NCBI GenBank assembly: GCA_918807975.1
Contig: OU964932.1
Coordinates: 1,488,001 to 1,552,000, forward strand
Length of the DNA: 64,000 bases
Source of the DNA: Aplidium turbinatum
Taxonomy: Eukaryota > Chordata > Ascidiacea > Aplousobranchia > Polyclinidae
Direction: 5' to 3'
Shown piece by piece: positions 22,967 through 35,895 of this stretch (positions within the stretch are counted from its first letter, which is position 1; every line of letters starts with the position of its first letter). Position numbers and translations under genes: made by a program. The notes beneath the pieces are model-generated. The model ran no database searches and was not told the origin of the DNA. It saw nothing but the letters and a program-made list of their open reading frames with translations.

Positions 22967-23377
22967 AGGGGTCACCAAAATTTTTCCTTTGAGGGCCGGA
23001 TTGCTGCAAGATTAACAGCTGCGGGCCTGATGCAAATTGCGAAAAGATATACAACTATTTAGAATCTCCATTGACTTGAATTGAGCACAATAAATAACAA
23101 AGTCAGTGGAGGAATAGCAAAGTTATAGTGAAAATCGAAAGGTTGCTGGAAAAGTTATCCCCTGCCGTGATACACTACAGGGCATCGTGCTCTTAAAAAA
23201 ACATTACATCTTTCCAAATTTGGCGTAGGCTGTCCCATTTGTGGTGGCCTAATGATAAACAGAAATGTCAGTCCTTTACAAAAAGTTTGGTAACTGTTTT
23301 CCTTAACAGTTTTAGTGCAGCTGTTATTTCCGCAGCACGTGGCGGGCCGGTTGCGGCCCGCTGTTTGGTGACCCCTG
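22967..23377. mobile_element. hAT MITE, CAGGGGTCACCAAA ends
   Basis: 411 bp from CAGGGGTCACCAAA to TTTGGTGACCCCTG. The duplication CTTTAAAG (22959-22966, 23378-23385) is a perfect 8-bp target site. Subterminal GGGCCGG/CCGGCCC elements are present. Non-coding. Confidence 0.92.
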
Positions 23378-24202
23378 CTTTAAAGAAAACATTCTCCAAA
23401 ATACGTTTTATCCAATTATGCTTGCAAGTCTTCTATATGCATAGGGCTGTCAGAGCATACTGGATTGCTCAGCTGGAAGCGACTTAAAACTCCTAGTTTT
23501 TCCAATGAAGTGTCTCTGTGAACAAGTTTTTTTATGATTTACATACATAAAATCAAAATAATACAATTGTTTCGATGCTGAAGATGATATTAAACATGCA
23601 CCCTCAAACAACACAGTTCTCAGACAATTTTGAAATTAAGCAGTAGGATACCACTACTCACTTTGAGAAAAAATTAAGGTGATCCAGTAATATTCCGAGA
23701 AAAAAATATTTTATTGTTTAACTGCTTAAGAGATTTTGCAATAGGATAGCAATTTGTGATATGTAATTTTGTAATTGCAATGCAATTTTTGCAAAATTAG
23801 CTATGTCACTACAATAATGCCATGGTACGATGGATCTGTTCCAAGCGTCTGTCTGACTGAGAGACAATTGAAGAGCTGATTCCACACTCGGCATCCATCA
23901 GCTTGAAATGTCATGAGATGAAGGTGGCATTGATACTGATATGTATTCTTTTGTAACCGATAACAAAATATAATTGTTGAAGCAACTACAATTTTTTTCC
24001 AATTCATAGCTTACCAAACAACTACCAATGGGCCATGAATAGAAATATTGAATTGTATAAACTATATATATATTATACAGGTAACAGGGTCATCAACAAT
24101 TAATGTTACAACTTCGAACAACTGTATTTAACACCAATATTTAGCCTGACAATGTCAATAAATTGAATACTTCTCAATTTTAAATTTTTAGGCCTAAATT
24201 TC

Positions 24203-24595
24203 ATCATCATTTATCATTTTCAGCCTGTGAGAGCCCACTGCAGAGCGTAAGCCTTCCCCTTTTCATGCCAATTTACATGATAATGTGCTAGTTGGTACCA
24301 ATTGGTTGTATTGCATTGTTTGTCAATGTCGTCCCTCCATCTTACTTTTGGTTTTTCTTTCTTTCTTTTGGTTTCTCGTGGTGTCCATGTTGTTAATTTT
24401 TTAGTCCATCTATTCTCCTGATATCTTGCTATATGACCTGCCCAGGACCATTTTAGTTTCTTGATTGTGCTTAATATATCGCATAATTTTGTTTGATTTC
24501 TGATTCATTCGGCAGTCTTTTTATTTCGCCACATGTTAAACCCATCATGATTCGTTCATGTGCTCTCTGCATAGTTCTTAGTTAAATTTTATAGG
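24203..24595 (-). mobile_element. RTE-like LINE 3' end in Tc1 copy A
   Basis: The minus strand encodes the C-terminal signature of RTE/craniofacial-type LINE polyproteins in broken frames: ERIMMGLTC, RIDGLK, WTPRETKRKK-like and KVRWRDDIDKQCNTTNWYQL-like stretches, ending in YALQW. The tail is a GATGAT-type repeat. Flanking TAAATTT on both sides is a likely target duplication in the mariner copy. Confidence 0.7.
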
Positions 24596-24931
24596 CCAAT
24601 AAAAAAAAACTTGAATAAAAAAATAGCTATTGTAGAACTCATCAAATCGGGCAAGTCAAGGAGTGATATTTGCAAGGACTTAAAAATTAACATAATGTTG
24701 GTCTGGAGAACTCTCAAAAGACACAAAGAAACTGGAAATGTCAAAAATCGACTTGGTCAAGGTTGCCTTTGAAGAGCCAGAACTTCAAAATTGATAAAAG
24801 CAACTAGAGAAAGGGTGCAAAGAAATCCCAAGAGATCCATTCAAAAACTGGCAAGGGAGGCGAACGTGGCCTATGGAACCATGTTCAGTTGTTCACAGTT
24901 CTCAAGGATTTGAAGATGAGCCTATTCAAAC

Positions 24932-25148
24932 GGGTCTGCTACTATTCACTGAGCCCGATTCGGTGAGTCCGATTCGGTGAGTCTGATTCGGTGAGTTCCT
25001 AACCTCTAACCCCTAATCCTAACCCCAAACCCTAAAACGGCAATGATAATTAGGCTACGGTACCCGATAATTTAAAAAAAAAATTAAAAAAATCCCCCGT
25101 TAAGGGATCGGACTCACCGAATCAGACTCACCGAAACGGGCCATTCCG
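24932..25148. mobile_element. TTCGGYGAG fold-back element, 217 bp
   Basis: Starts GGGTCTGCTACTATTC and ends GGGCCATTCCG. Each end has 2-4 copies of GATTCGGTGAGTC or its inverse. The centre is CCCTAA-like repeats and GGCTACGGTACCCGATAAT. The target duplication TATTCAAAC (24923-24931, 25149-25157) is a perfect 9 bp. Confidence 0.92.
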
Positions 25149-25499
25149 TATTCAAACACATGAAGAAACAGTTGCTAAATCTAATACTATTGAGAAACGT
25201 TGCCATCGAGATACCATCCATAACTAGAATTCTGCTGTTTTGCATTGAAGGAGGCACGCTGCCAAACCTTGTGTTCAGCGATGAGAAGAAATTTGATGTC
25301 CAGCATCATTTTATTGGTCAAAATGATCTTGTTTGGGCAAGAGATGGTGACGTGGAACCCCAGGTAGTCACTCGGAGCCAAGTAGCGGCATCAGAGATGG
25401 TGTGGGCCACAGTCAACGAATTAGGAAGAAGTCTGGCTTTCAGCCTTGGAAATGAAGAATGGCCTCCTTCATCCCCAGACCTGGACCCCCTAGACTTTG

Positions 25500-25957
25500 C
25501 GGAATGGCCCATTTCGGCGAGTCCAATTCGGCTAGTCCGATTTGGTGAGTGCCCTATTCGGCGAGAGCCCTTTTTGGCGAGTTCCCTATTCGCAATTTTT
25601 TGAATTTTTTTTTTAAATTATCAGGTACCGTAGCATAATTATTCATATCATTGCCGTTTTAGGGTTAGGGGTTGGGATTAGGGTTAGAGGTTAGGGTTAG
25701 AGGTTAGGATTAGAGGTTAGGGTTAGAGGTTAGGGTCTTCTTTCAACGTTTAGCGACGTTAAAACGATGTAAAAGCGGCAATAACTAGGCTATGGTACCC
25801 GATAATTTTTAAAAAAATTCAAAAAATCGCTGAATAGGAAACTCGCCGAAAAGGGCTCTCGCCGAATAGGGCACTCGCCGAAAAGGGCTCTCGCCGAATA
25901 GGGCACTCGCCGAAAAGGGCACTCGCCGAATCGGACTCGCCGAATAGTAGCAGACCC
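25500..25957. mobile_element. TTCGGYGAG fold-back element, 458 bp
   Basis: The same family in the other orientation: CGGAATGGCCC...GCAGACCC, with 4-6 TTCGGCGAG-type motifs at each end. It holds a TTAGGG-like array (25659-25738). The target duplication TAGACTTTG (25491-25499, 25958-25966) is a perfect 9 bp. Confidence 0.92.
25659..25738 (+). repeat. Telomere-like GGTTAG array
   Basis: Units of GGGTTAGAGGTTA, period about 13-14, with scattered perfect TTAGGG hexamers. It lies in the middle of the fold-back element, not at a chromosome end. Confidence 0.8.
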
Positions 25958-26512
25958 TAGACTTTGGCAGCTGGTCTTACCTGGAGAGCAAGGTTTCGGC
26001 TAAACACCACCAAAGTTTGGAAGTGCTAAAGGCTAATCTGAAAAAAGAATGGAAAAAATACCTCAAAGAGTTATTCATGACTCTTGCAGGTCATTTTCGA
26101 AGCGTCTCCGACTTGTTATCGACGCAAATGGCGGACACATTGAGTAAAACTTGTTTTTCCTAATTATATATTTATTCATTTGACATAAATATTATATGCA
26201 TATTTCTCAAAAATTGTCTACCATTTGATACATACCGTTGTTTGAAGTTGTAACGATAATTAATGATGACCCTGCAGTGTACTTTCATACAACTTGGGAC
26301 TTCGAGGACATCTCTCACAGCACACAATGGGTAAAAGCAACAAAAGTTTGCCGACCACGATAAATAAGTTGACAAACTTGGGTCTACTGAAATTAGGTTC
26401 CAGTAAATTAACTACAAAGATCATGAATACTCCAATAAATGCATGAATAGTTTAATGTGCAACTGGTTTCATGATAATTCTTGCACAGTCCAAACACCAT
26501 ATTTATATTATT

Positions 26513-27281
26513 TAGTAAAAAAATTGAATGCAGTAATATTAACAACGACCTTTTAAAGTACATGTAGTTCAAACAGAAATAGAAAATGTTGGGTGGAAAT
26601 TCAATGATCATGACAAAGTCCAATTTGAAATTCTTCTGTTGCAGATCGCGATTTCGGGTATTGAACCCTCTTCAGTACAACTTATTAACAGCATAGTATC
26701 AGTAAAATTTACAGCAGTTCACTTTAGAAAATGACTAAAAATGTTATGTGGTTGCTAAGGAACAAATTAGTCTACGAGCAGTAATAATGACAATTTCTAT
26801 GCAAATTATGAAGGTTATTAGGTCATACAACCGACAGTTGCAACAATAAAAAGCACGAAAATATTAAACATTCAGGTTTGTTTGTTGTTAGAATTTAAAT
26901 ACTTCGCCTGAATGTTTAATATTTTCGTGCTTTTTATTATTGCAACTGTCAGTTGTATGACCTAATAACCTTCATAATTTGCATAGAAATTGTCATTATT
27001 ACTGCTCGTAGACTAATTTGTTCCTTAGCAACCACATAACATTTTTAGTCATTTTCTAAAGTGAACTGCTGTAAATTTTACTGATACCGTACTATGCTGT
27101 TAATAAGTTGTACTGAAGAGGGTTCAATACCCGAAATCGCGATCTGCAACAGAAGAATTTCAAATTGGACTTTGTCATGATCATTGAATTTCCACCCAAC
27201 ATTTTCTATTTCTGTTTGAACTACATGTACTTTAAAAAGTCGTCGTTAATATTACTGCATTTAATTTTTTTCACTAAATCA
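26513..27281. mobile_element. Palindromic MITE-like element, 770 bp
   Basis: Arms of about 360 bp are nearly identical inverses (for example AGATCGCGATTTCGGGTATT against its inverse) around a spacer near 26890. The right arm contains GGTTCAATACC, which fits a polymerase III B box; without an A box this is weak. Non-coding. Confidence 0.75.
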
Positions 27282-28480
27282 GATGCTTTTGTATTTGCTT
27301 TACACGGATCCTCTATTGACTTTACGTTAATCAGGGTTTAAAGTGTCGAAATTCTCTTTTTTTTATTTATATTATTTCACTGTGTTTAATGGTAAAGACT
27401 TCTATAGCTAATGGATAAAAAATGCCATGTAATGTCTGGCAGCTCACACTACCATGACAGTTGCAAAAATTACTGGCAATGAAATAAACATCACACGATA
27501 TTTACAGTTTTCACATTAGAAATATCTTAGCAGCTGATCATTCAAACACAGCAAGAAACTCACATCTTTCTCTAAACAAATATGCAAGGGCAAGAACTTT
27601 GCCTTATACAATAAATAATAGCCTATACAGAAAGTTCAAATCAGTATTTAAAATAAAACATTTGAGTTTTATTACATAGTAATAAAGCGTACACATAAAG
27701 ATACCGTAGAGGTGCTCAAAACAAAAAGTCATATCGGTACACGTAGTTTGACAGGTATCACTACCATGCTCTATGAAGCAATTCATCAGTCCATAATACT
27801 TCATTTCTACCAAAACATTTTTGTTTTAGGTTTGTTCCAAGGTGAATTTGAAACAAAATAATTTGCATATTATTCCGAGTAATTTAATATTAGTTCAGCA
27901 CTAAATTACCTCAAAATATATTTTTTTAATTAAATTCTTTGTGAAGAGTTTTCAACCAATAAAGAAATGTTTGCACTCCCCTACTGCTACTACAACGCAA
28001 ACAACAATTACCGTACTTGGATAGATACCATAGGCGTCGAAATAGAGTGGGCAAATTATGTTTCGCCCACCCTGTTTTCATGACACTTATGAAGTGTTCG
28101 TTACAATTATTTCCGTTTTTGTTAAACGCTGAATTATCCAACCAACTGCAGTGCAACTTCTTGTTTTACGCTATGTCTCTCGCAAGATATCCGACAATAC
28201 AAAGCAATTCCGCAACAACGCTGCGTTGAAAAAAAGGCGTTTGGGCACGATTTGACATCAAGCCAATACGCTGTAAAACCGCCGAACTCATCTCTCTCTC
28301 TCTTCGGACGTCGCACATTGAAAATCTGTCTAGAGCAGAAAGCCAAGACAATAAGAATCCGTGTGGCCTAGCTTTTTGTGGTAATCGAAATTGCGCTGAC
28401 TCATTCAAACAGTTATTCGAAAGAAAGTATTGCGTTTTTAAACAGCAAAAAATAGTTTTTGAAAACTATAACATAATAAT
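27282..28480. other. Intergenic, nothing firm
   Basis: AT-rich. CATAGGCGTCG near 28031 recalls the CATAGGCGCC hAT ends, but no partner end was found. Confidence 0.4.
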
Positions 28481-28484
28481 TCTT

Positions 28485-28645
28485 GATGTGTACACATGTA
28501 CGTGTCCAAAACATTTGAGTTATTATGTTATTTTTTTGTGTGTAATACATTATGTTAAACCCGCTAAGATTACTTTGTTATGTGTGTCTATAGTTCAAGA
28601 AAGCAAACTCTCTACCAAAGCTTCAACATATGGTTTTGTATGTGG
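28485..28645 (+). mobile_element. Solo Penelope long-repeat fragment
   Basis: ACATTTGAGTTATTATGTTA, then AATACATTATGTTAAACCCG and CAAACTCTCTACCAAAGCTT, collinear with 32130-32260 and 34810-34915. No coding part. Confidence 0.7.
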
Positions 28646-28938
28646 AAGATGTGTTTAAATTGTAAGTAACATCCAACAGACAGCTATGTATCAAGCAATT
28701 GTAAAAATCAAGAAAACAAATCTGTGTATCCTACATAAATCAGACAAGGATGAAGATTACAACACATTTCTGTGTGAAGACAACGTAATTAGAATGATAG
28801 TTAAGAAAACAGTTTCATGAAGAAACTAGGCCTGTTACTTAGAGGACATAAAATGTTAGGTACCAGTATACGATTTTCTGTAGTCCAGAAGTTACCGGAG
28901 TTTCAAATTAACTTTTTATCAATTTCCATATAAAGGCA

Positions 28939-29907
28939 CAGGCTTCGAAATTCACGGCGGACATGTCAGCCGTCACAGCAGGTGATGTCCGCGGGAAGTA
29001 CCATCTAGATCAGTAATATTTGTCCGCCGAGAAATAACACAGGAACTAGCGTTACAAATCGTCATTGCATAGCACAAACAATTGTTGCAAGAATATAATT
29101 TCCAGCGCATTCTAGCGCGCATCTAGAAAATTATGTGAATACTGTAGTGTATCCCTTATCTTCCATTCAAGCAAAAAAACTTTCGATTTTTATGTTGCTT
29201 CAACGACTGATGACATTGAATCAGCGTAACAAAGATGAATTCTTTGCTAAGAATCGATGGGAGTACCGGTACTTCTACACTAATTACGAGCAACTTAGTT
29301 CAAGTCTTACGTCACAATGTCTGGCTTTTGATCTCCGGGTAACATTAATAAGGCAAGGTTGGTTACAAAGTTAAGATTATACAAGTCACAGGTTATTACA
29401 GCAAGATCCAGCAAAATTTGCTAAGTTTTGGTATTACAGTAAGAAAGAAAAGGCTCAGGGAAAATTCACTTTCGCTCACATGACACGCAAACATAAACCT
29501 AAAGAAAAAAGCCTAGTAAAACTTTGCACAGCAGAAAATACTAGCGTAAGTGTAGAAGTTTTCCGACTCGTGCCCAGAGCATTGTGACGCAAGAAGCCAC
29601 ACGACCTCGTTCGGTGAAAGTTAATCAGTTATGCGGCGTATTAAGCAGCTACACGGCGCTTTGACTCTTTAAGCGCACGTCGTTGGTCTGATGAAAGCCT
29701 TTCAGAGTGACTTCGCTGATATTTTAAAAAGCCTTCTAAACCGTAGTTATAGTTCTCAAATGGGGAAGAACTATCAAGATAAAGTGATTAAGCATGACGA
29801 TCGACGCTAAAACTCGTGTCCGCCGTGAGACATCATTTGTTCGCCGAGATAGCTGCTTAGACCGGACACGTTTGTCCGCTGTCAACAAAAACGAATTTCC
29901 AGGCCTG
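28939..29907. mobile_element. Non-autonomous hAT-like element, CAGGCYT ends
   Basis: Ends CAGGCTTCGAAATTCACGG and GAATTTCCAGGCCTG, with GGCGGACA / TGTCCGC near each end. Collinear with 55680-56947. No target duplication found. Confidence 0.65.
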
Positions 29908-30004
29908 AGACATCATGTTTGAACTGCAACCAAGAGCTGAATTAATGATTTTCACATTTAACATTTAATTATCAGTATGGCTATAGCAGGATTGCCCATG
30001 TTCA

Positions 30005-30075
30005 CTACATTGCCGTGACTGAATTGTCACTAGGCAACTGACCGTGGCCGACCTGTTGCAGGGACATCTCACTGC
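30005..30075 (-). mobile_element. Single-unit relative of the 44.6-kb minisatellite
   Basis: On the minus strand GCAGTGAGATGTCCCTGC is followed by ACAGGTCGGCCACGG, the same order as at 44690-44730, but without tandem expansion. Confidence 0.6.
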
Positions 30076-30079
30076 TATA

Positions 30080-32000
30080 ATACTTGTCACGAATTTTACA
30101 TTGAGCAGATATTTCATACAAGACCTTTTTGTTCACTTTCCTTATCCGATTAACGCTTGCTAGTCACAGCATACCTGTGGCTTGTTTGACTCGAACCTTG
30201 GACATATGAAGAGCCCAGTTCCAAAACTGCTTAGGCGCCACTTTTACCAAAATTGAGTTTAGAGTGTCATTAGGTAGAGTATTACCATAGGTATCTACTA
30301 TCCATGCCTTTTTTCGAAAACCTTCTCTTTCTGCTTCAAATTCGACACTAAAAATTGCGTTTTCTTCCAAAACCACTTACGCGCCATCACGTTTTTCGTG
30401 GTTTTCTCGATTTCACCGAAAGTGGATGTAAGCGGTTTTGGAAACAAGCTCTTCATATGTTGATAAATTTTAGAAAAACAGCAATAGAGCAATCTGAAGT
30501 ATGCCAATGGAAATTATTGTATCAAAAAATGTTCCTTTTAATTCCACACTGGAAAATGCTTGATAATGTTGGGTAAAGTAACAGCAATCTGATGCAAAAA
30601 TAAATGCAATGCCTTCTGTTAGGTTTGACATGGGGCCACATACTATGCTCATCATATAAACACGAATATTCTTGACTAGGCAATTTGATATTCTATGGTC
30701 TTTGGTACAAACAAAAATTATGAACAATTGTGCAAAGATATTTTTCTTCGTACAAATAATTTGTTTAGTTCATGAAAATCGCTTTGTTTGTATGAACACT
30801 ATTTTGTTCATAGAAAATATTTCTGTTTGTTTAAAGACTTTTTGTACGCAACTTATAATTGTTCAAAAATCCTCGTCCAAAGGTCATTATTTTGAAAATT
30901 CATGAATGGTCAATTGGTCATTGGTCAAGACATTCTGAGTTTCAGGAAGATTTTTACATGTAAAAATGAGCTAAATGAAACTTTATGCTCATAGGTGTCG
31001 ATTACACAAAAGCAGCACCCCCTCGGTTCTGAGATAACTCTGGGGGGGAGATATGTGTTGCCAACTCAGTTTGTGTCAATATTTTTAAACAGCATTAACA
31101 ACTTCGTCAAAAAAATTGCTGGTTTTGTGCTGTTTACGCGAATGTATAAGCTGCCTTTGTTCAAATTTCAAAAAATTAGCTTCTCCAAAACACGACAAGT
31201 CGCACCGTGCTTTGGCAAGTTTAGCTCGTTTGTTTAACTTTGAGAATGTGAGAATGTGCCCCAATGCGTAGAAAAAAAACTTGTAAAAACTGTTTGTAAA
31301 ATTGTAAAAACTTTTCATGTTTGAATTTGATCACTAAATTACAGTATTTTGTGCTATTTCAGAGTTTTTTTTCATTGCAATTTTAAAATTTGAAATTTGT
31401 CTATAAAACGCATTGGGGCACCTATTTTGAATATTGGACATGATACCTTGATTCTAGAAGGTCATTTTCCTGTTTTTACTTTTTCAAAACATCATCCCCT
31501 TTTCGGAGGGCACGCGCTTGAAATGGGTCACTTTTGAAAATAAAATCCCAGTTTTGACCCATTTGCAAGTCTTTTTTGCTTAATTTGACCTCATTTTTGA
31601 ATTCTACACCCCCAAAAATGGTACATTACCAGTTTTCGCCACATTCCTAGCATTAGAACTGCAAATTTTATCAATATTTGTATTTTTACCTTATCGCGCA
31701 CAGCGCCTCTAGTGGTACAATCAAATCAGTGTAGCTCCGCCATTTCTCGATGGATTTCACTGAAATTTATTTTATCGGATTTAGCTCATTCAAGTGCAGT
31801 AGTGCACCTTATATCAAAAATTCATGAGTTTTTGAGACATTAGGTTACAAATTGCAATTTTCTTGTTGAAATATAATGATTTGACCCTCTCATGAGCTTT
31901 GCATATTGCTAAACAAGCGCATACAGTTCAGAATAGACAAGAAATCATTAAATTTAAAAATGCTGTTGGAATAACAGCAAATAAACGTGTTGGAAACATT
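30080..32000. other. Intergenic, no gene recognised
   Basis: Only short frames. A loose inverted repeat (30205-30245 against 30420-30465) contains GACATATGAAGAGC-type sequence. Not attributable. Confidence 0.4.
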
Positions 32001-32103
32001 TACTTTGGCAATTGTCAAAGCCATTCCACTATTCGTTATTTTAAATCGGTAATGATTTTGCCGTAGTAAAAATATGGAATGGCCCATTGGAATTGCAGAT
32101 TTA

Positions 32104-32142
32104 ATTCCTGATGCGGACACAAGTACATGTCGAAAACGTTTG
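32104..32142 (+). ncRNA. Hammerhead-like motif, left long repeat
   Basis: CTGATGC (32108-32114), stem II GACA/TGTC, then GAAAACG. One core base differs from CTGATGA and stem III is unclear, so this is probably a decayed ribozyme. Confidence 0.35.
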
Positions 32143-32582
32143 AGCCATTATGTTAGATATTTTGTTTTGTATGAAATACATTATGTTAAACCCGCTAAGG
32201 TTACTTTGTTTTGCTTGTCTATGGTTCAAAAATGCAAACTCTCTACCAAAGCTTCATCATTCCATCAGTTACAAGAGAGGAATTTTGGTCAGTCAACTAA
32301 GAAAACTAGAATATTTGGGAAAGAAAGTTTCAGAACTGAGACTAGACAAAGTTTAAAAACTGTGACAATTCAATACTACATTCCAGAGCACTTAAAAAAA
32401 TTTAATCAAGATGTGGTAACATCTCTTATACCAACCGGAAACTGTCCTGGTAAATTATATGGATTAATAAAAGTGCACAAGCCAGGCAATCCCGCAAGAC
32501 CAGTCGTTTCCATGATTGGCACTCTAGAATACAAACAGGCTAAATTTTTAGACAAAATTATAAAACCGTACATACCTAATAA

Positions 32583-33777
32583 CCAGGCCTGGAAAAAATA
32601 GGGAATCTGGGAATGAGATTACAGGGAAATTTGCCGGTTTGCGAGAAATTTTTTCCGTAAGAACGTGTAACTTCAAGTTAAGTTTCAAGTAAGTTCAAGT
32701 TTCAAGTTTTTCACGTTAAGCACCTTAATGTGTATCACTGTATATTTACGACCTCCAACCTGTACCTCGGAGGTGAACATGTTCTTACTCTTAACAATAT
32801 TGCACAAATGTATTGCAGTAGTCTCCCGAAAGCATTGTAAAAAGCATGGGAATTGGGAAGTGTCATCGAAAAAATTTGAAATGTTTGCGGAGGTACAAAA
32901 ACATTGACAAAAAAAAAATGAAGACATTAGCAACGAGCTACTCATTTACTGGAATGGGCCAAACATAAGCAAGTGTAACAGCATCATGAAACAGGCTCTT
33001 AATCTACATTTCAAAGGAAAACCATGGCATTTTAGTAGTAATGACGTTCGCTTGAAAATGTACAAAGTGTCTGCTATGGTAGATAGACCAAACAACAAGA
33101 AATTGTCACTATCTTTTATGTCATGGTAATGTACAGTATTTGTAGTAATTTCGCATGGGCAAAATTTGCTTGCGGTTTCTTTGATTAAAAAAAATAGCTG
33201 TTTTAGCATCGTAATTTTGATTTTTTTGTCAAATTAATTAAATGCGTTTCGTTATTCTTCGTGTAGTGGACTGGTTGTTTTGTAGGTTACAAAAATAATT
33301 TTCGCAATGTCCTGTGTTCTCAGTCAGCGAAACTTGTTGTGCATTCATTTGTTCAGCTGTCTGGCCGTTTTTAGCGTTATATGCCTATATCGCTTTTCGT
33401 AGTTGGTTATGCTATTCATGCATATTGCACATACGATCAACCCGTTCGAGCATGAAGTGTTGTTATTGTCAACTACAAACAAGCGGCTCATGATGTCGTA
33501 TTGTTTCATGACATTCACAGGGTGGTCGGTGAGTCAGTGGATCTAATTTACTAAGCATGACACAAACAGCGCACCGTGCCTACTTACGTATAAAATATGA
33601 TACCAAGACTGTTTATTAGAACTATGAAGCCACAGATGGCCATCTATAACATATATCGCCGGAAAACGTGTAAACGGTGTAATTATGACGTCATTATAGT
33701 GATTGTAGGCTAAGCCGTGGGATTTTTTTTTGCTAAAAAACAGATTCCCGGGAAGCTAAGCATTTTTTCCAGACCTG
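32583..33777 (+). mobile_element. hAT element inside the Penelope element
   Basis: Ends CCAGGCCTGGAAAAAATAG and CATTTTTTCCAGACCTG. The target duplication CCTAATAA (32575-32582, 33778-33785) is a perfect 8 bp. The plus strand encodes a transposase piece, SNELLIYWNGPNISKC then LNLHFKGKPWHFSSNDVRLK (about 32915-33060), as in the remnant at 20866. Most of the transposase is missing. Confidence 0.88.
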
Positions 33778-34782
33778 CCTAATAACTACATGCTTAATTC
33801 AAATAACCAATTTATGGAAAGGTTAAACGATTTTAAGTGTCCAACCAATAGTCGCATGGTGAGTTTTGATGTTGTGTCTCTGTTTACTAACATGCCTCTC
33901 AAAGAAACTATATATGGTACCGCATTAATATAATTGCTGACCATAGTTTCAGTGGAAAATTATTACATTTAGCCACAGAAGGCATGTTCCTGTACATTTG
34001 TACAACAATAGTTTGTTTCAACAGAAAAATGTCGTCACCATGGGTTCCTCATTCGGCCAAACACTGGCAAACTTTTTCTTGGCACAATTGAAACCAAAAT
34101 ATTTCAATTTTATCGTGATTTTCATCCCAAACTGTATTTACATTATGTCAATGACATTTTTGATGATGATGAATCGTGCTTAAACCTTTTAAACTTGCAA
34201 CAAAAGAATATCGAATTCACACTTGAAAAATCCAATGATACCAATACCATCGCTTTTTTAGATTTCAAAATTGAAATTAAACACAATTCTTTTGACACCT
34301 GGACTTGGCAAAAACCTACCAACACTGGCTTGCTTTTAAATTATAACGCTCTATGCCCTAGCAAATGGAAATCTGGTTTAATCTTGTGTCTGTTATCTCA
34401 TGCTCGTTTGGTGTGTTCTGATGATCAGTTCAGAAAGAAATCGAGAAATTGAAAAACATGTTTTATTTAAATGGATATCCTTCTCACTTTTTCAATAAAG
34501 TCTTAAACACCTTCATGGCTAATGAACCAAAAGACACACCTGAAGAGGTAGATTTTAGTTATTTTATTAGTATTATATAGCCTACCCTTTCTAGGAAAAG
34601 ATTCAATAAGTTTTGCAAAAAAAACTAGCTAAACTAGCTTAAACATTTCCCACCGCATAATTTACTCGTAAACATTCTTGTATCATTTGTTCAGTTTGTG
34701 CTTTTCAGTCCAGAGTGTCGTTACAGTTATAGTGCAAAGTCAAGTTTATCTTACAATTTTTCATTTTATGTATATTGCAGAT

Positions 34783-34822
34783 TTAATTCCTGAGGACACA
34801 TGTAAGTGTCGAAAACGTTTGA
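34783..34822 (+). ncRNA. Hammerhead-like motif, right long repeat
   Basis: CCTGA, then a 5-bp hairpin GACAC/GTGTC with GAAAACG after it. The core is incomplete. It matches the motif at 32104 and helps define the direct long repeats. Confidence 0.35.
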
Positions 34823-34915
34823 GTCATTATGTTAAATATTGTGTTTTGTATGTAATACATTATGTTAAATCCGCTAAGATTACTTTGTTTTGCTTGTCGA
34901 TAATTCAACAATGTT

Positions 34916-35217
34916 TATACAGTACAGGTTATTCATAAACGTTGCGTCGTTGCTGTTAACAAGTTACTTGCACATCTGACATCAAAACAGTCCGTTCTGG
35001 TGAATCATATGCTCCCACAGCAGAAGACTTCAATTGTGAATTGTATTATTTATCTGGTTTACTTTTTATTATACTAAATCGTAGTTGGCGTCTATTTACC
35101 GGTAGCCAACCACGATGTGTCTGTTTTGTGCTGGTGGTTCATAGGCTGTTAGTATTAGTAACACTTTGTTGGTTGGGGGAGCTGAAATTGCACTACTTTG
35201 AAATTACCTCACTATGT
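34916..35217. other. Intergenic, nothing recognised
   Basis: About 300 bp between the Penelope element and Tc1 copy B. No motif matched. Confidence 0.5.
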
Positions 35218-35895
35218 CAGGGTCATCAATAATTAACCTTACAACTTCAAACAACTGTACTTAACACCAATATCTAGCCTGACAATGTCAATGAATTGAA
35301 TATTTCTCGATCATATATTTTTAGGCCTAAATTTTATCGGAATGGCCCGTTTCGGCGAGTCCGATTCGGCGAGTCCGATTCGACTAGTCCGATTCGGCGA
35401 GTTCCCTATTCGGCGAGAGCCCTTTTCGGCGAGTGCCCTATTCGGCGAGGTTTTTGAAATTTTTAAAAGGAAATTATCGGGTACCGTAGCCTAATTGCAA
35501 TTGCCGTTTTTACATCGTTTTAACGTCGCTAAACGTTGAAATCGTGCAGAAAGGAATAAAAAGAAAATGTTTGAACTATTAAATTAAAATTCATCATGTC
35601 AGTTCAGTTGTTTTTATTTTTGACCATCACATGAAAAACAATACAAGTCAACATAGCAAAGGTAGAAGCGACAATTCACGTCAACATAGCAAAGGTGTAG
35701 AAAAAGGTAGAAGCGACAAAACGCGAACGTTAAAACGTGCTTGTGACCGAAGTAAGTTATTGAGTTGAAAGAAATTTGGCAAGGTTGCATCACATTCAAA
35801 AAAATTTAAGATATGAAGGAAAAATAAAACAAAGAAAATGTTACAAAAAAAATAATGTTTATGTCTATAAGTTAGTACTTTTGAATAGTTAAAAT

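Larger units (their letters stand above)
24085..26274 (+). mobile_element. Tc1/mariner copy A, with three insertions
   Basis: Inverted ends CAGGGTCATCAAC...GATGACCCTG. It encodes the N-terminal helix-turn-helix region (IAIVELIKSGKSRSDICKDL, about 24620-24700) and parts of the catalytic domain (LVFSDEKKFDVQHHF, SPDLDPLDF, then LRLVIDANGGHIE and a stop near 26145). The segment with the middle catalytic aspartate is missing. Insertions: a LINE end (24203-24595) and two fold-back elements (24932-25148, 25500-25957). Confidence 0.9.
32090..34915 (+). mobile_element. Penelope-like element with direct long repeats
   Basis: Direct repeats of about 150 bp (32090-32260 and 34775-34915) share CAGATTTAATTCCTGA and AATACATTATGTTAAA and each carry a hammerhead-like hairpin. 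Between them: the reverse-transcriptase finger region GKLYGLIKVHKPGNPARPVV (about 32445-32505), then after the hAT insertion MVSFDVVSLFTNMPLKET (about 33855-33915) and the later palm and thumb region FDTWTWQKPTNTG. No GIY-YIG region is visible. A fossil with several breaks. Confidence 0.85.

Noticed and set aside
25659-25738. Chromosome end
   Set aside because: The telomere-like array is inside a fold-back element with a target duplication and has unique DNA on both sides.
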